DNA of 64,000 nt, from positions 147,559,001 through 147,623,000 of the forward strand of contig JASDFA010000007.1 in NCBI GenBank assembly GCA_035772735.1. The letters run 5' to 3'. A program made the position numbers and the translations under genes. This DNA comes from Datura wrightii. Lineage: Eukaryota; Streptophyta; Magnoliopsida; Solanales; Solanaceae. Below the pieces are notes generated by a model, which saw only the letters and a list, made by a program, of their open reading frames with translations, made no database searches and was not told where the DNA came from. This document shows, in pieces, positions 47,901 to 60,287 of this stretch (position 1 is its first letter; each line of letters begins with the position of its first letter).

Positions 47901-48421
47901 GCTAGTAGGATAATTACCGTCCAAAGGGGACCTTCAGCAATGGCAAAACCAGAACCAAACAAAAACTCAGAAACCTCAGCAACCAGCCCTTTACCATACT
48001 TCCCATAATTCTTCAAAACATGCTTAGCAATAGCCGGATCACTAACAATCACGAAATTCCTCGGCCCAGCAGCAAGACGATAAATAGGTCCATACTGATT
48101 CATCCATCTAAACAATGGAAGAAAAAGGGCACCACCAAGAAGTTCAGAAACATCCTCAAGCTCAGCACTTGCAATGGGTATATTGGAATCATCATTTCGT
48201 CCCAACGTAAGTGTCCTGGTAAGTTTAGTCAGCCAATCTGGGCTGACCCATGAAGTGGGCTTGGTGGAAGGTGGCTTGTTGTCAATGGAGGACTTGATGG
48301 TGAGTAGTGAACGATATGTTAGTGGGTTTTTTGAGCGGAGCACGGTGGTGCGGTGGTGGTGGTGGTGGGTGGTGGGGTTCGTGAGAAGAGAGAAAGAAGA
48401 TACGGTGAGTGAAAATGGCAT
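42175..48421 (-). CDS. LUT1: Cytochrome P450 CYP97C, carotenoid epsilon-ring hydroxylase (LUT1)
   Basis: Nine exons join in frame: 47918-48421, 46615-46911, 46335-46532, 44516-44617, 43510-43650, 43309-43416, 42606-42688, 42338-42500 and 42175-42234 (TAA). They give 551 residues. The enzyme hydroxylates the epsilon ring of carotenoids, the last step to lutein, in plastids. The first roughly 50 residues are Ser/Thr-rich with a six-His run and look like a transit peptide. Then come WVSPDWLTKLTRTL, GPIYRLAAGPRNFVIVSDPA and EGPLWTARRRAVVPSLH. P450 motifs are AGHETT (349-354), ESLR (405-408) and FSGGPRKCVG with heme-ligand C489. Length and order match Arabidopsis CYP97C1. Intron 2 appears to start with GC. 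Intron 3 hosts a SINE, a TS-like SINE and, further on, a GA repeat. Confidence 0.96.
44871..44960. repeat. GA-rich microsatellite
   Basis: Roughly 90 bases of GAGA with scattered interruptions, in CYP97C intron 3. On the host's sense strand it reads as a CT-rich tract. Confidence 0.9.
45748..45905 (+). mobile_element. tRNA-derived SINE
   Basis: GGAGCAATGGTAATTAGAAC resembles an A-box head. CTCATGCTTGCGCCATGATA then GGTTGCCTACATTACATCCC and CTGCACCGAGCTACCCC correspond to the body and end of a common solanaceous SINE. It is antisense to CYP97C, inside intron 3. Confidence 0.65.
45959..46158 (-). mobile_element. TS-like SINE (minus strand)
   Basis: On the minus strand it runs from CCAAGAGTGTGACCTAGCC, through a B-box-like GGGTTCAAATCTCAGC, to GGTCCAGGTGCC and an A-rich tail. 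This is the same family as the copies at 17590 and 23720. It is sense to CYP97C in intron 3. Confidence 0.7.
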
Positions 48422-49475
48422 TGTGATGGTGAAGACTGAAGAAGAAGCTCTGCCTCAGCTCATCAAACAAAGCAAAAAATTTGGCGTTGCAGAGATATGT
48501 CGAGTGGAATTTCAGACAGACATTCATATGTTATAAAAGAAATCTATTATCCACATTATCATCTATCCGTACCCAAAAAAGAAAAAGGCGGGTCGGTGAA
48601 ACCAATGTAATAGTCTCATTTGTTGGAATAATAATTTTTTGTTTTAAAAATAAGAAAAATACATGTTTAATGAAATTTACAAAAAATAAGTTGCTACACT
48701 TCTATAATATTTTTTACTTAACACAAACGTATAATTAATAACTCACTTATTTTATTGTCTTAAATAATATTCCTACCGAACACACCCATAATTTGATAGG
48801 ATTAGCTTAAAAAATACTTATAAGCATTAATTAAATTATATTTTATTAAAATTAATTTTAAAAATAAACAGTTACAACTTACATATTTGAATAAAAATAT
48901 TCAAATTAATTAGCATGTTTAATAAAGTACTAATAGGCATACCTTTTGTTGAAATGATTAAAATTACCGATTATTTATCAAAATATAATTTAGAAGTAAT
49001 GTAACATAAAATGGGACAAATAAAAGAAACAAAATAGAGAAATAATGAAAAATAATATATTGTTTAAGAGAGGAGAAATATCCCTAAGTATTGAGACCAC
49101 GTAATGGTATGACACCTCCATCCCAATAGAGAGAGAGCATTAGATTAATTTCTTCTCATTCATGCAGGTTAAAGTACACACAAACTGAACTAAACACCGT
49201 AGTTAAAAACTGACACAAGCATGGTTAAGGCAGAAATCTGGAATAAGACGAGATTGACCATTTTCTGACATCTCTACCAAAATAAATATAATAGCACTTA
49301 ATTGTCTGGTAAAAAAATGTAAATAGTTCTCTTATATCAAGCACGCCTACACAATCGAGGCCAAGTTGACAGAAGTTGATCACAACATTTCATCTGAATT
49401 TTTTTTTTTTGGGTACACACACGAGCAAAGGAAGACTCAGCTATTATAATATTCACACATCATATTAAGCAACAC
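48422..49475. other. Intergenic: CYP97C promoter and VPS37 3' side
   Basis: The two genes lie in tandem on the minus strand. The stretch is AT-rich, and no gene or clear repeat was seen. Confidence 0.7.
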
Positions 49476-52400
49476 TCAGCCAGTTACAGAAGTCTTTGCA
49501 GCAAGGTGTGTGAGTGCGCGTTTGTGGTAACTGTATCGCAGCTTTTTGTACTTCTGCATAAATGTTGCAAGATCAATTTCCCCCTCGAGAAGCTGTTTGT
49601 CCAGACTTTCAGATTCCTCGTCTGTTTTTCTCATGGCATCTGTATAAAGAGTAAAACATTAGATAATTATGATTCTTTCTTTGCATGTTTGGTTAACCTT
49701 GTTTCCTAATACAATAAGCTTAGAATAATCTATATATGCCCCATGTTATCCTTTCACACACCCCATCAGGCAACTTCTCAAGATTGGTTTGATCCAATCT
49801 GAGTTGCTATAACTTCCACGGTTATGGAGAAGAAAATGTACACACTTCAAATGGCAAACCTGTTTGATCTACACAGGTCATCCTCACATTTGCCAAACCC
49901 CCCCTCCTGTCCCTAAACTGTAGCACAAACAAAATGAATGTAACCACCACCCCCCACAAAGCACCATTAGCCTCGTCACATGTAACTTATTAGACTACGC
50001 AAGGAAAAGTAGAACAAGGTAACATCATTCAAGAAAGCACTATGAAAGTGCTATAGTGCAAACGCTATGGAGTAGAGTCACCTAAATTTCTAGTGGCTGC
50101 AGTCACGTATACACTTTGATAATTCAATGATAGCAGGACAATGAGAAAAGTTTCTGGTAGCAAGTAATAATGTATCGTGATTTTAGCCAGACAAATATAT
50201 GACACCTGTGAATATCAACAAAATGCACAAGCACTGTTTACACCTGACTGTTCCTGGAACTTACCAGAAATCACCTAATCAATTTGATAGAACAGAAAAC
50301 TATGCAACTTTAGTACTAAGAATGCAGCACCAATTGTTGAGCCAAGAAAGCTCCCAATGCATCAGATCCTTACTATTTCCAAATTTGAAAAGTTTCCTTA
50401 GTTGAAGTCCAAGATTGAAACTGCAGCACTAAAACCCCCAAACCAAAGATCTAATTTGTTCTACTGATGTATAATTATATATGTTGTTCCAGCTGTGTTG
50501 TCCATGAAAAAGTACTATCTACTTCCATTTTTTTTACCTTGTAGCCGATGGAGGAGTGATGCAGGAGAGTAAAACTTTAAGAGCTCTTCTTTTCTCCTTT
50601 CCAGTTCATCCAGCTTTTCTTGAGCAGCAGCCAATTCAGTGGTGCGGATGATTCTGCACTGTAATCAGCAACATAGGATCAACAGATAAGACCTTTCACA
50701 ATGAATGTTTTGATGCTAAAAGGTGAAAGTCCTCATATTAAAAAAAAAAAAAATTAACACACAGAGGAAGTAAAAAAGAAAAAGTAATATCCGACCTGAT
50801 TCCTAAGCTCCATTATCCGCGGTTCTTTTTCTAAATTCTCCCCTGCAAACAGAGTGGATTCAGAATCTATCTGCTTAATGAATAAAAACCACTTTACTAA
50901 GAAGTGATCCAGACTTACTAGCAAGCTGCAAAGTTTCCTTCCGAAGCTCATCTCTGACCTGATTAGATAATTTATTGGAAAAACAGTCAAATACTATCCA
51001 CACAAAGCAAGTGAGAAGAGAGGCTACCTATATTAAGATGACCAGAATTGGCAACAATGTTGTCTCACATAAATTAAATAATCATGAAGACAAGAAGTGC
51101 AGTAGGATCATTTTGGCCAAAAAAAGGAAAGGGGAGGAATGGAAGAAAGAACAAGAAACACTCATTGACTGTCCAAATCTGCAAGTATCTTATGATACTT
51201 AAATTGCATGAGTGAGAAATTAGATAAAACCCAATAAAGCACATTAGATGAAACTACTGCAGCAACTCTCAACAAGATGGCGAAACACTTAAACATCTTC
51301 AATGCATTATTTTATTGTAATTTAAAATCCTTGCCATTCATGGTGACAAACCCCCATACAAATGTAGGACAACTAAATTCAAGCATTTCCAGAATACTTG
51401 AATCCTTGCCGCCTGAGAAAATTTTTCATTCAACCAGGTAAATGGGATATATTGGAGGATTACAAATAAGAATTTATCAGTTCAATCATGCAGAACATGC
51501 AACACAAATAATGGTAAACAAGAAAAATTTAACCTCTTACTTTATTCTGAGTTTTGACAGGCTCAAGTGAAAGTAATAAGTTCTGATATGCATCCTTGTA
51601 AGATAGAAGGTCCCTTAGCTCATCAATGCTGAAAATTTTAACAAGAAGGCAGATCGATTATCAGACACTAAAAGTGAAGCAGAATGAAGTAAGAGGCTTA
51701 GCACTTCCCTTAATTAATGTTCCTAGGGTTCATTGTCCAAGGGTTATAATCTCCGGACAATAATTTTGGAATAACTTAGTCCCCGAACCAAATGACTTAA
51801 TTTTATCACCAGAAAACAAGATGACTATTTATCAATCCCAAGCCCCCAGCATGAAATGAAAAAAAATCAGTCATGAATACTTTAAAAGATTCATCTGCTG
51901 GCAAAAGAAATTTTGGAGAAGTCAAATCTTACAGTTTATCTTGAGTCATTGTCAAAATATGCACAGCTGGTAACTTAACAGGTAACATAAAACGATCAAC
52001 CAATATCTTCCCCAGAAATTAAAGGCACAGAAGAAATTATATATGCTTACGAAGATGCATATAGAGATGCTTCTCACATATGAAGCAAACCTGAAGATAA
52101 CTTCTACCACAAAACTAAATGGCATTTAAACTAGATAACTGATTTACTTTCATTTGTTTCATTTTCAAGTGAGTGTCTGAATATAATTTTGGGATAACTA
52201 TTTCATTTCTGTGACTGAGATTTTGGACATGACCCTACTGTTTTTGGGTGGAAAACAAGAATTTGCTTTGCTTTGTTCTCTGACACTTCTATTAAACCAA
52301 AAACAATAGAGCTTGTTCTAGAAAACAATCGGAGTTAGGAAATATATTTACCAAGATGCACAGACAGGTGTTTCTCGCCTATCAAGCAAACCAGAGGACC

Positions 52401-54817
52401 AACTATGTATTCTTTGTTTTTAGTGTCCAAACTGCTTTCTTAAAAACAGAACATCTGGAAAGCTACTGCCTTTTAATGAAATCCTCTTACTTCATCAAAA
52501 AGATATCTGGAAAGCTACTCAAATTATTTCTAGAAAAGACACCTTATTAGCATCAATTGTCCATCATGTACTTAGTAGTGTTTAGCCGCAATACTGAAGG
52601 GCTCTCCTATCAAATAATAAAACCTGTACCAGCACAGAAGATTTTACCATATGCGCTCCCGTTCAAGGTTCATCACTAAAATTTGCATTTCATGAGACTC
52701 CTAAAGAACACGAGTCAAAATTCTTTTACAAAGAGAATTATACTATTCCAAGTGTACGATGGTAGCATTACAGCTTCAGGATTTATCAGGAGCTCAGCAA
52801 ATTATCTATTGGGACCACAGAGCTAAATAAATTCTACAAGTTAACTGGTCGACGTGAAACCTCTCTACAGACCTAGTCAAAATAAAATTTCACGAGTATA
52901 AACAGCTTGCTCAGACTAAAAAAAATGCAGATACAATGGGAAAAAATCTTGTAGATCTTATAGGAAAATAAGGGGGGGAAATATTTTATTGAGAACAGCA
53001 TGCATTCTTCATTGTAGTCGATAATATACATCCACCAACACCCACCTCTTATCTTTTAAAGCAGTAATAATGCCTGCAGCCTCTGCAGGGGAAACATGTG
53101 ACGCTGAGTTTGGCCTATCTGTTGGTCTTTGGACAACAAAACTGCCTGAAGAGCTTGGACTAGGAGTTCCAGGGCGGGAAGACCCAGGAGACTGAGAGCT
53201 TCCTACAGATGGTGGATACCATGATTCATTATTAGCCTCCTGTGGACGTTGCTGAGGTTGCTGCCCACCCCTGTAGGAATTTTTAGAAAGGTACATGTGT
53301 TAAAAATAACTTAGTTTACAGAAGCTGATTTTATGCATCATAGGTGCCAAGAGCAGAAATGTCGGTAAGTAACCCAAAACAAGCTACCAAGTCTTATGGT
53401 AAAAAAACATACGAAATAACATGCATTCAGTTTTCTGCTTTCTGAATGCATATAGGAAAATGAAGACAAGACACCAGACCTTTTTTTATGAAAAAGGTAA
53501 AACATATTATTAAAGAGTATTAAGAAGGTACCAAAAAGGATTACAAAAGAGAAGCTTTTCTTCTATGCCTTGAAGGAATTCAAAAGATCTAGCATAGCGT
53601 TCATATCAGATACAATGTTCTTCCTATACTATTAGTGAAGACTCGTTAAACGTCTAGATTTAACATGTAACTACATAAGATAGTAAGATACTCTCTCTCC
53701 TATCATTAAAACATCTATTATTCATTTCCTGCCAGATATTCCGGAAAATGCAAGTAGGAATTTCCTTCTGACATAATCTGCTGTCCTTAGAAGAGTACAA
53801 CTCATGCCTGCTGCATAGATCAAGTTTTATGCAACCTGACATGACCCGCAGACTCAAAAACTCTAGCTGCCTGGTAAAAGTACAGTACAAGAAACAACTA
53901 CACCTCAGTCCCAAATAAGTTGGGCCAGCTAATGAATCTCCACTTCTTCATTTAACCTATCATCGTCATGCTAAATAAAAATAAATGTAAAAGATAGTTA
54001 AATATAATAACATAATAGAAGTTCCTTAACAAGTACAAAATTTATCCTCAACTTGTAGCTATCACCTATATGAATCGTTTTCTTTCATTTTGCCCTATCA
54101 TTAGCTCAAACTGCATTGATACCGAGCATTTGAGGTCTTTCAAGACAAATCACTCCCATGTAAATTAGGTCTACCCTGACGCTTTTTAACACTTCCACTT
54201 ATCATAGTATAGTACAAGACACCAATACAATTGTCTTATTAAAAGCTCCATTAAGCGAAGACAAACAAGAGAATTGGAGTTCCTCCAATTACACACTAGC
54301 TAATGATCCCAAGCCTCCTATTTAACAATTCCTTATCAAAGTATAAATTTCTATCATATAAGTCTAACATTATGAACTTCTCCTACTTCCTGACAATAAT
54401 AGCATCTTCGTCGCCTCAATTCCAAACTACTCTCTGTTTGGGCACGTCTTATTCAAATGCTCTATGTTTTTTTATGAGGAAATACTCTACGATTTATACT
54501 TCTAAACAATCTAATAATTCTCCAAAACTAGATGTTCCCAAAATTCCACATTTATACCTAAAACGACATCCAAATCAAAAATAATAATATCCCTGAACTG
54601 ATGTAAGTGTAAGAAATAAACGAATTTCAACAGTTTAAGTAATATAACATCCGACAAACAAAAGAGAAGATCTTAACAGATGAATTACAGAAACTAAAGT
54701 AAAATGAACCCTAATTTCAACAATGAAACGCGATACCTCAGGATTTTGCAATTGAATAATAAAAACAAATAGAAATCGGTGATTATCAGAGAAATATTAC
54801 CAGATTTTTTGGAGCAT
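49476..54817 (-). CDS. VPS37: VPS37 subunit of the ESCRT-I complex
   Basis: Seven exons join in frame: 54801-54817 (start codon, MLQKIW), 53046-53270, 51541-51628, 50919-50958, 50796-50842, 50538-50658 and 49476-49639 (TGA). They give 233 residues. The N-terminal third is Pro/Ser/Gln-rich (GGQQPQQRPQE, WYPPSVGSS, SRPGTPSPSSSGS). The Mod(r) domain follows: SPAEAAGIITALKDK, SIDELRDLLSYKDAYQNLL, LEKEPRIMELRNQCRII, FYSPASLLHRLQ, and YKKLRYSYHKRALTHLAAKT at the end. VPS37 helps hold the ESCRT-I rod that sorts ubiquitinated cargo at endosomes. Exon 1 has only 17 coding bases and sits 1.5 kb from exon 2, so it is easily missed. A reading frame extending exon 2 upstream is not the true start. Confidence 0.94.
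53483..53790 (-). mobile_element. LINE 3' remnant
   Basis: Minus-strand translation gives CIFRNIWQEMNNRCFNDRR, equivalent to IWWTVWKERNQRCFKDR of the larger LINE at 24988-26560. It is followed by an A-rich end near 53483. It lies in VPS37 intron 1, same orientation as the host. Confidence 0.55.
53895..54240. repeat. Dispersed repeat, copy 2
   Basis: CCCAAATAAGTTGGGCCAGC through TTGATACCGAGCA and AACACTTCCACTTATC parallels the copy at 7231-7625 in the same order and orientation. It lies in VPS37 intron 1. Confidence 0.7.
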
Positions 54818-55033
54818 GACTTGGGACAATCAGAAGAAAGTGGAAAACTTAGCAGAGAAGATAGTCGCTTTTCCAATTGACTTTCCTTTCTCCTTTGCAA
54901 AAGAACTTCGAAGAAACAGCGGATAAATTTTCACAGAAATTTTCTATTATTACTACTGTGTCATTCTTCTTTTTCCGCTTTATATATAGTTCCACATGTT
55001 AAATTCTAAAAGGATTTGTCTTTCAATTACATC

Positions 55034-55078
55034 CTGGGCCGAAAGCCCAATTTACTGAGTGATCTCTTTCAAGCCCAG
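55034..55078. promoter_or_regulatory. Cluster of site II (TGGGCY) elements upstream of VPS37
   Basis: CTGGGCCGAAAGCCCA is a close inverted pair of TGGGCY boxes, and another AAGCCCA follows about 20 bases on. They lie 215-260 bp upstream of the VPS37 start codon. Such pairs are targets of TCP factors in growth-related plant promoters; binding here is inferred. Confidence 0.5.
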
Positions 55079-56039
55079 AAAGCTAGTCCGTTTAGATGAG
55101 GATTTTTTGTAAAAATTTCAACGAGGCAATTTGATTTGACATTGCTATCTTGACATCTTTAATAGTTCGGTTAATTGACTCTATGAACTTCTAAATTATT
55201 GGTGAGATATGATTTTTCACATTATAATCTCTTTTGCTATTACTTCTTCTCCTACTTCTATGTACTTTTATTTAATAAAAAAAATATCATTATTTAACAT
55301 GTACCCACCTTTTAAATTTTTTGTATATATAGTCATTTGGATATGTGGTGTCTGAATTTAGACCTGACAAAATCAAATTTTAATCATATATAACTGAATT
55401 CAAATAAAAATGATTAAAATGAGTTAAAAATTACTGAACTTCAATCATATAAAATTTCAAATTAAACTTTGTAAATACTAATTTCAAATATTGTATATCT
55501 GAAGTGAGGTACATATATAATGAATTTTAAAAAGCGAACACAAATCAATTGGCGACATCAAAATCAACATTTGTGCTTTCGACCCGATCTTCTAATACAA
55601 TCTAGGCAAGTTGAAGATGATTTTTTTGGCTCTGTAATATGTTATGAATGATTGATAATACATGTACAAGAAATTCACTAAATTATTTACAGCGAATTCA
55701 ATTATTATAATATATTAATTTACTATCACTACAAAAATTTATATATTTTAAATTCATCATTCACATGAAACGGTAAATATCCTCTATAACTAAATGTTTT
55801 TAGATATATTTTTTCTTGTTAAAAATATATTAAAGAATTATAATTAAGTTACAGATAATCTGATATTATATTAAATAAATGACATCTTTCAATGAGATGA
55901 AAAACAACTTTTTATTACAACAAATGGTTCTTTCTCAGTTCACTCAACGTACAACAAACTTCGGAGTATTGACAGCGCGTCTGACAGATATTTCTCTTGG
56001 ATCTGAATCTCCACACACTGCCTAAAATTAAACACTTTC

Positions 56040-56935
56040 TCTGAATTACTTATCATGCTAGACTTCCAACTTGCGCATATCTTAATCATATTTATATCCC
56101 TACCGAACCCTGGTGTAAATTCTGCCCAACACAAACCCCTGAGACCATACATCACATTTTTTTGAATGTACAATGGCTACTCATATTGAAATGAACTAGG
56201 ACTTACCGACCTCATTACCTGTATGGCCTCATTTTCTGACTTGACACAAACTCACTGGTTTGGAAAACTAATTCGTCATAACCGTAACCCCGCTTCCCCT
56301 ACCGATCCCTTTCAAAATTATAATGACGTTTTGCCTATGGAACATTTGGTGTACCCCTAATAGAAATATGTATGATAATCATCACGACACTGTCAGTCTT
56401 ACTCATGTTCTTACCCAAGCAGTTGAGTTTTGGTACTTAGGATCGTTGCATGCTCCTACACATACCAAACTTCATAACTATGTTAAATGACACCCTCCTA
56501 CATCTCCCCATCTCAAATAAAATGTTGATACAACTGTTCCAACTAAAGGTTCTATGAGTAAGATTTGCGGAATGTTTAGGGATTGTAATAGTAATTGGAT
56601 ACTAGGGTTTACTGTGCTATATCTTTTGCATTTGTTCTTGTGTCTGAATTGAGAGCTTTACTTCAAGGTCTATTAATTGCTTGTTAACATCAACTGAAAA
56701 TTGATACTGATTTCTTGCAGGTACATCAATTACTTCACTATGACAATGCACTTCATTCACATCTTCTTTTTGACTGCAAGTGTTTGTTAACTTTGTCTAA
56801 TAATTCTTCGATTAACCATGTATATCGAAAGCAAAACTTTTTAGCAGATAAGCTAGCTAGTATAAATTTGAAATCAGCATCCACTCAAAGTTTTCCACAA
56901 ATTTTGCTCCAACCACCACAACCATTTTAATATAC
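56040..56935 (+). mobile_element. Degraded LINE tail with zinc-binding and RNase H-like remnants
   Basis: After frameshifts, the plus strand reads CPTQTPETIHHIFLNV (zinc-binding RT-associated motif), then NIWCTPNRNMYDN. A 71-codon open frame (56715-56930) follows with LLFDCKCLLTLSNNSSINHV and FLADKLASINL, the usual end of plant RNase H domains. Many stops show that it is dead. Confidence 0.6.
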
Positions 56936-57078
56936 ATATAAAATTTAACACCTAATTAACGAGGTGATAGTAAAGTTTTGTTAGAAAAAATAATCATAAT
57001 CCGAAACAAAAAGAAAGGCAGTAAACAATCCGAATCCCACAATTAAAAGGAAAAAGTAAATTAAACCCCAATAGACAC

Positions 57079-57086
57079 TATATAAA
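57079..57086 (+). promoter_or_regulatory. TATA box of the PELOTA-like gene
   Basis: TATATAAA lies 84 bases before the start codon, implying a leader of roughly 55-60 nt that is AC-rich. Confidence 0.55.
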
Positions 57087-57169
57087 ATTGCATAATATCA
57101 AACCCAAAAAACACAAAAATTGAGAAAAAGAGAACACAAATTTTCCATTATTTTCACAAATCAAACACA

Positions 57170-58273
57170 ATGAAGCTTTTAGGTCAAAAATTAGTCCCAA
57201 ATCAACCAGGCACAATCACAATCATCCCAGAAAAACCAGACGATTTATGGCTTTTGTTCAATCTCATCGCCAACGGCGACATCGTCTCTGCCCCTACAAC
57301 TCGCAAAATCCTAAATTCTTCAGATTCCACCAACAAGAAGAACAATGCTAGGGTTAAACTCGAGCTCGAAATCAGAATCGCAACCGTAGATTACGACAAA
57401 AACTGTTCAATCATTCGTGTTCGCGGCAAGACTATAACGTCGAACGAACATGTTAAATCTGGAGTTTTCCACACTCTGGAGTTGGAAACGAAAAAGGAAT
57501 TCAATCTCACAAAGAAGCTGTGGGACGAAGAGACAATTGGGAGTTTGAAAGACGGATCGGGTCGAAACGGTACGAAGCATGATTTAGGGATAATTTTGAT
57601 GAAGGGCGAATTAGCTGAGATTTTATTGGTTGGTAAAAATGCAACAAGTACTCATTGTGCGACTGTACGAGGCGAAAAAATCACCAAAAACAACTCGAAT
57701 TTGAAGAAATTTTTCGAGAACTTATTTGTTTCATTCAGGAAGCATATCGACATGGACGACGTACCTTACGTGGTGCTCGCGAGCAACGAATCCATAAAAG
57801 ATGAATTTCGAGTTTACTTATTGCTCGAGGCTCACAGATTGAAGATAAAATCCATCGAGAGCAACAAATCGCGCATTCTCATGGTGAACAAGAGCAATGT
57901 GAAGGAGATTTTGAGCGATAAAGTTGTGACGAGCGTGATCAGGGACACTAAGAACGAAATGGACATGAAGGTGCTTGAAGAATTCATGAATATGGTGATA
58001 ACAAAATGTGATAGGGCGTGCTACGGTACTAAAAGTGTGGAATATGCACATGAGTTGATGGCAATCGAGACACTTTTAATCACCGAAGAAATACTGGAAA
58101 ACAAGGATATTAAGCTGAGGAAAAAGTACTTGGGGTTGAAGAAATCAGTGAATGAAGCTGGTGGAAAAGTGGTACAATTTAATGATGTAGAAGGACATAG
58201 ACTTGCTCAGTTGACTGGAGTTGCTGCAATTTTGAGGTTTCCTATACCTAATCTTGATGAATTGGTTTTGTGA
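57170..58273 (+). CDS. PELOTA-like ribosome-rescue factor, single exon, divergent
   Basis: An uninterrupted frame of 367 residues covers all three eRF1-like domains. The N-terminal part (MKLLGQKLVPNQPGTITIIP, DDLWLLFNLIANGD, VDYDKNCSIIRVRGK, NEHVKSGVFHTLELE) is the Sm-like domain that enters the decoding site. The middle (LGIILMKGELAEILLVGKN, LKKFFENLFVSFRKH, VLASNESIKDEFRVYLLLEA) and the end (ARACYG-like RACYGTKSVEYAHELMAIETLL, LTGVAAILRFPIPNLDEL) also fit. Pelota with HBS1 releases stalled ribosomes in no-go and non-stop decay. The PGF usual after ALAS/IAS in the central domain is replaced by NES, and a variable loop there is short, so this is a diverged paralogue. It has a TATA box and an intact frame, suggesting it is expressed. 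Confidence 0.93.
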   Translation: MKLLGQKLVPNQPGTITIIPEKPDDLWLLFNLIANGDIVSAPTTRKILNSSDSTNKKNNARVKLELEIRIATVDYDKNCSIIRVRGKTITSNEHVKSGVFHTLELETKKEFNLTKKLWDEETIGSLKDGSGRNGTKHDLGIILMKGELAEILLVGKNATSTHCATVRGEKITKNNSNLKKFFENLFVSFRKHIDMDDVPYVVLASNESIKDEFRVYLLLEAHRLKIKSIESNKSRILMVNKSNVKEILSDKVVTSVIRDTKNEMDMKVLEEFMNMVITKCDRACYGTKSVEYAHELMAIETLLITEEILENKDIKLRKKYLGLKKSVNEAGGKVVQFNDVEGHRLAQLTGVAAILRFPIPNLDELVL

Positions 58274-59214
58274 TGTTTGTTCAAATTCTCTTATAAGATC
58301 AATTTTGTAGACAGATATTAATTAAAGGGTTTTATATATAGTTTTTACTTTTTGAATCATGTTTACATTGCAATTAAGTTGTTGATTGACTTTGGTTTTT
58401 GGTATTTGAAAGTCGAAAACAAGTATTTGGGGTCTGCAAACAATCCTTTGAGCTAATGAAAATATCAAAGCTGTGCTTTGGTAACATGAATGAATTAGCC
58501 CGGATTATGGAAAAATCCTTCATTCGAAGCGCTTTGTGTGAATAGGCCCTATGCGGGGCGAATTCAGAACACTCAACCTCCAATGCGGGTATCAAACACC
58601 GAATGAGAAATCAAAAAAAAAAAAGACAAATGAATAATTAACATGAAATAAGAATCAGCTTTTATGCTTGTTTCGGTTTTCCTTTTGGAGGTACGGCTGG
58701 TAATAAATATCTGAGAAAAAAATATAAATTTGGTCAAAGGACAAATGATGATAAATAACTCGGAAAAACCTGAGTTGCTCGGATCCGACATGTATGCAAT
58801 AACATTTTTAGAGGATTCAAGTGACATATGTAAAAACATAAGAGTGCTTATAACGATGATTTTTGTTACGTTAAGGCTCACGGTAGGAGATCATAGAGTT
58901 CCACTATTATAAAGCATGAAAACTGCCATTTGGTGACGATCAGAATTCACAGGCACGTGACTTACTTCTCTAAAATTGTGTTCCAGTTTCAACTTTCAGT
59001 ACTTTGGTCAAATTATCTGGAAGTAGTTTACAGAAAATAGCAAATGTGCATCCCATGAGCAAAACACATTTGCAGTGCCTCTCCAATAAAACCAAAGTCC
59101 ATAAAGAACACAATTTTAGTGCATTATAGTTGATAAAGTTTGCGTCTTCGCAAAAGAATTTTAGCAAAAAGCAATGTCCATTGGCTTCATCATAACTTAC
59201 AAAAAGAGAGCTTC
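58274..59214. other. Intergenic: PELOTA-like 3' side and EMC1 downstream side
   Basis: No gene was seen. A block around 58500-58610 (GGCCCTATGCGGGGCGAATT, ATGCGGGTATCAAACACCG, then an A run) looks like the 3' part of a retroposed element, but I cannot name it. Confidence 0.5.
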
Positions 59215-60287
59215 TGTCACGCCCCGCCTTTGGGGAGGGGGGGTATGACGGGCATCTGGTGCCTGCTAGACTCTGGACTGCTAAATGGTCCAGCCTGAGC
59301 ACATCGGGTGCTTTGGCTGGCTCTGGCTCTATTCCAAGAAACAAACCGGCTATATAACGGCTGTAAACACAGCCTCCGGCCAACTGGCCTATAGTCACCT
59401 GTACCTGTAATAACAGCTAACCAGAACACACTCATAACAAGGAACCTATGCGGGCCGACAAGGCCACCATGCTGTCTAGTCATCGGTAATAGCAACACAA
59501 GACTACTGTAAGACTACGTGACCGGCAAGGTCACCACTACTGTCAAACTAAGGCCTCACACGGCCAACATAAACTGAAATACTAAACGGCTACAGCAAAC
59601 TGCACGGCCTCACACGACCGGCTCAACTGACCACAGGGAAATATATACAGACTGCAAGCCTCTAGGAATAATAACAGAAACGATCGAGACAGGGCCCCGA
59701 CCTACCCGTACTGTACAAAAAGGAAAAGAGCCACACCTCTAGAAATCAGACTCCGGATGATAGGAGCTGAATACTCAATAGCTGACTGGAATCACGAGGG
59801 ATCGCCTCCTCGTCTATGAGTACCTGCAGGCAAGTAATGCAGCGCCCCACCGGGCGTCAGTATCACTGATATTGAGTATGCAAAGCAACTGAAATAATAC
59901 AACTGAAAACAACTGAATAAAGATAGCATAACTAGCATTCCTGTATAGCAGGAGATAACTGAATCTGAAGAAGCTGACATAAACTGGATCGGGCTTTCTG
60001 TACTGATAAGGCAGAGGCGTACCTGTAGACGCAACGGCCTGCTGTCTAGTAGCTAGTATACAATATATATAGCACATAAATAGATATACAAGTAGCAAGC
60101 AAGAGCCAATACCAACCCCCATAAGCCGGATGGCGCCAAGCAAGCAAACAATCTATATACCCCTACCCGGGTCAAAACCAACCAAAAATAAGTCACTCCA
60201 CTCATCTACTCACTTCGGAGCTCCTCTACCGGCCCCCTGAGTCTCCCGCTCGGGCCATAGCCTCCGATATAAGCAACCGTGTCTGGG

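Larger units (their letters stand above)
54818..57169. other. Divergent intergenic region between VPS37 and PELOTA-like
   Basis: The left end holds the VPS37 promoter with site II boxes, and the right end the PELOTA-like promoter. Between lies AT-rich DNA and a plus-strand LINE/RNase H remnant (56040-56935). No intact gene was seen. Confidence 0.7.

Noticed and set aside
48282..48527. His/Pro-rich frame beside the CYP97C start
   Set aside because: It is an alternate frame of the His-repeat transit-peptide region; the CYP97C frame from 48421 is clearly the real one.
59217..60143. Several frames of 60-140 codons between 59.0 and 60.7 kb
   Set aside because: They overlap each other on both strands inside the LTR-like region and show no protein family motif.
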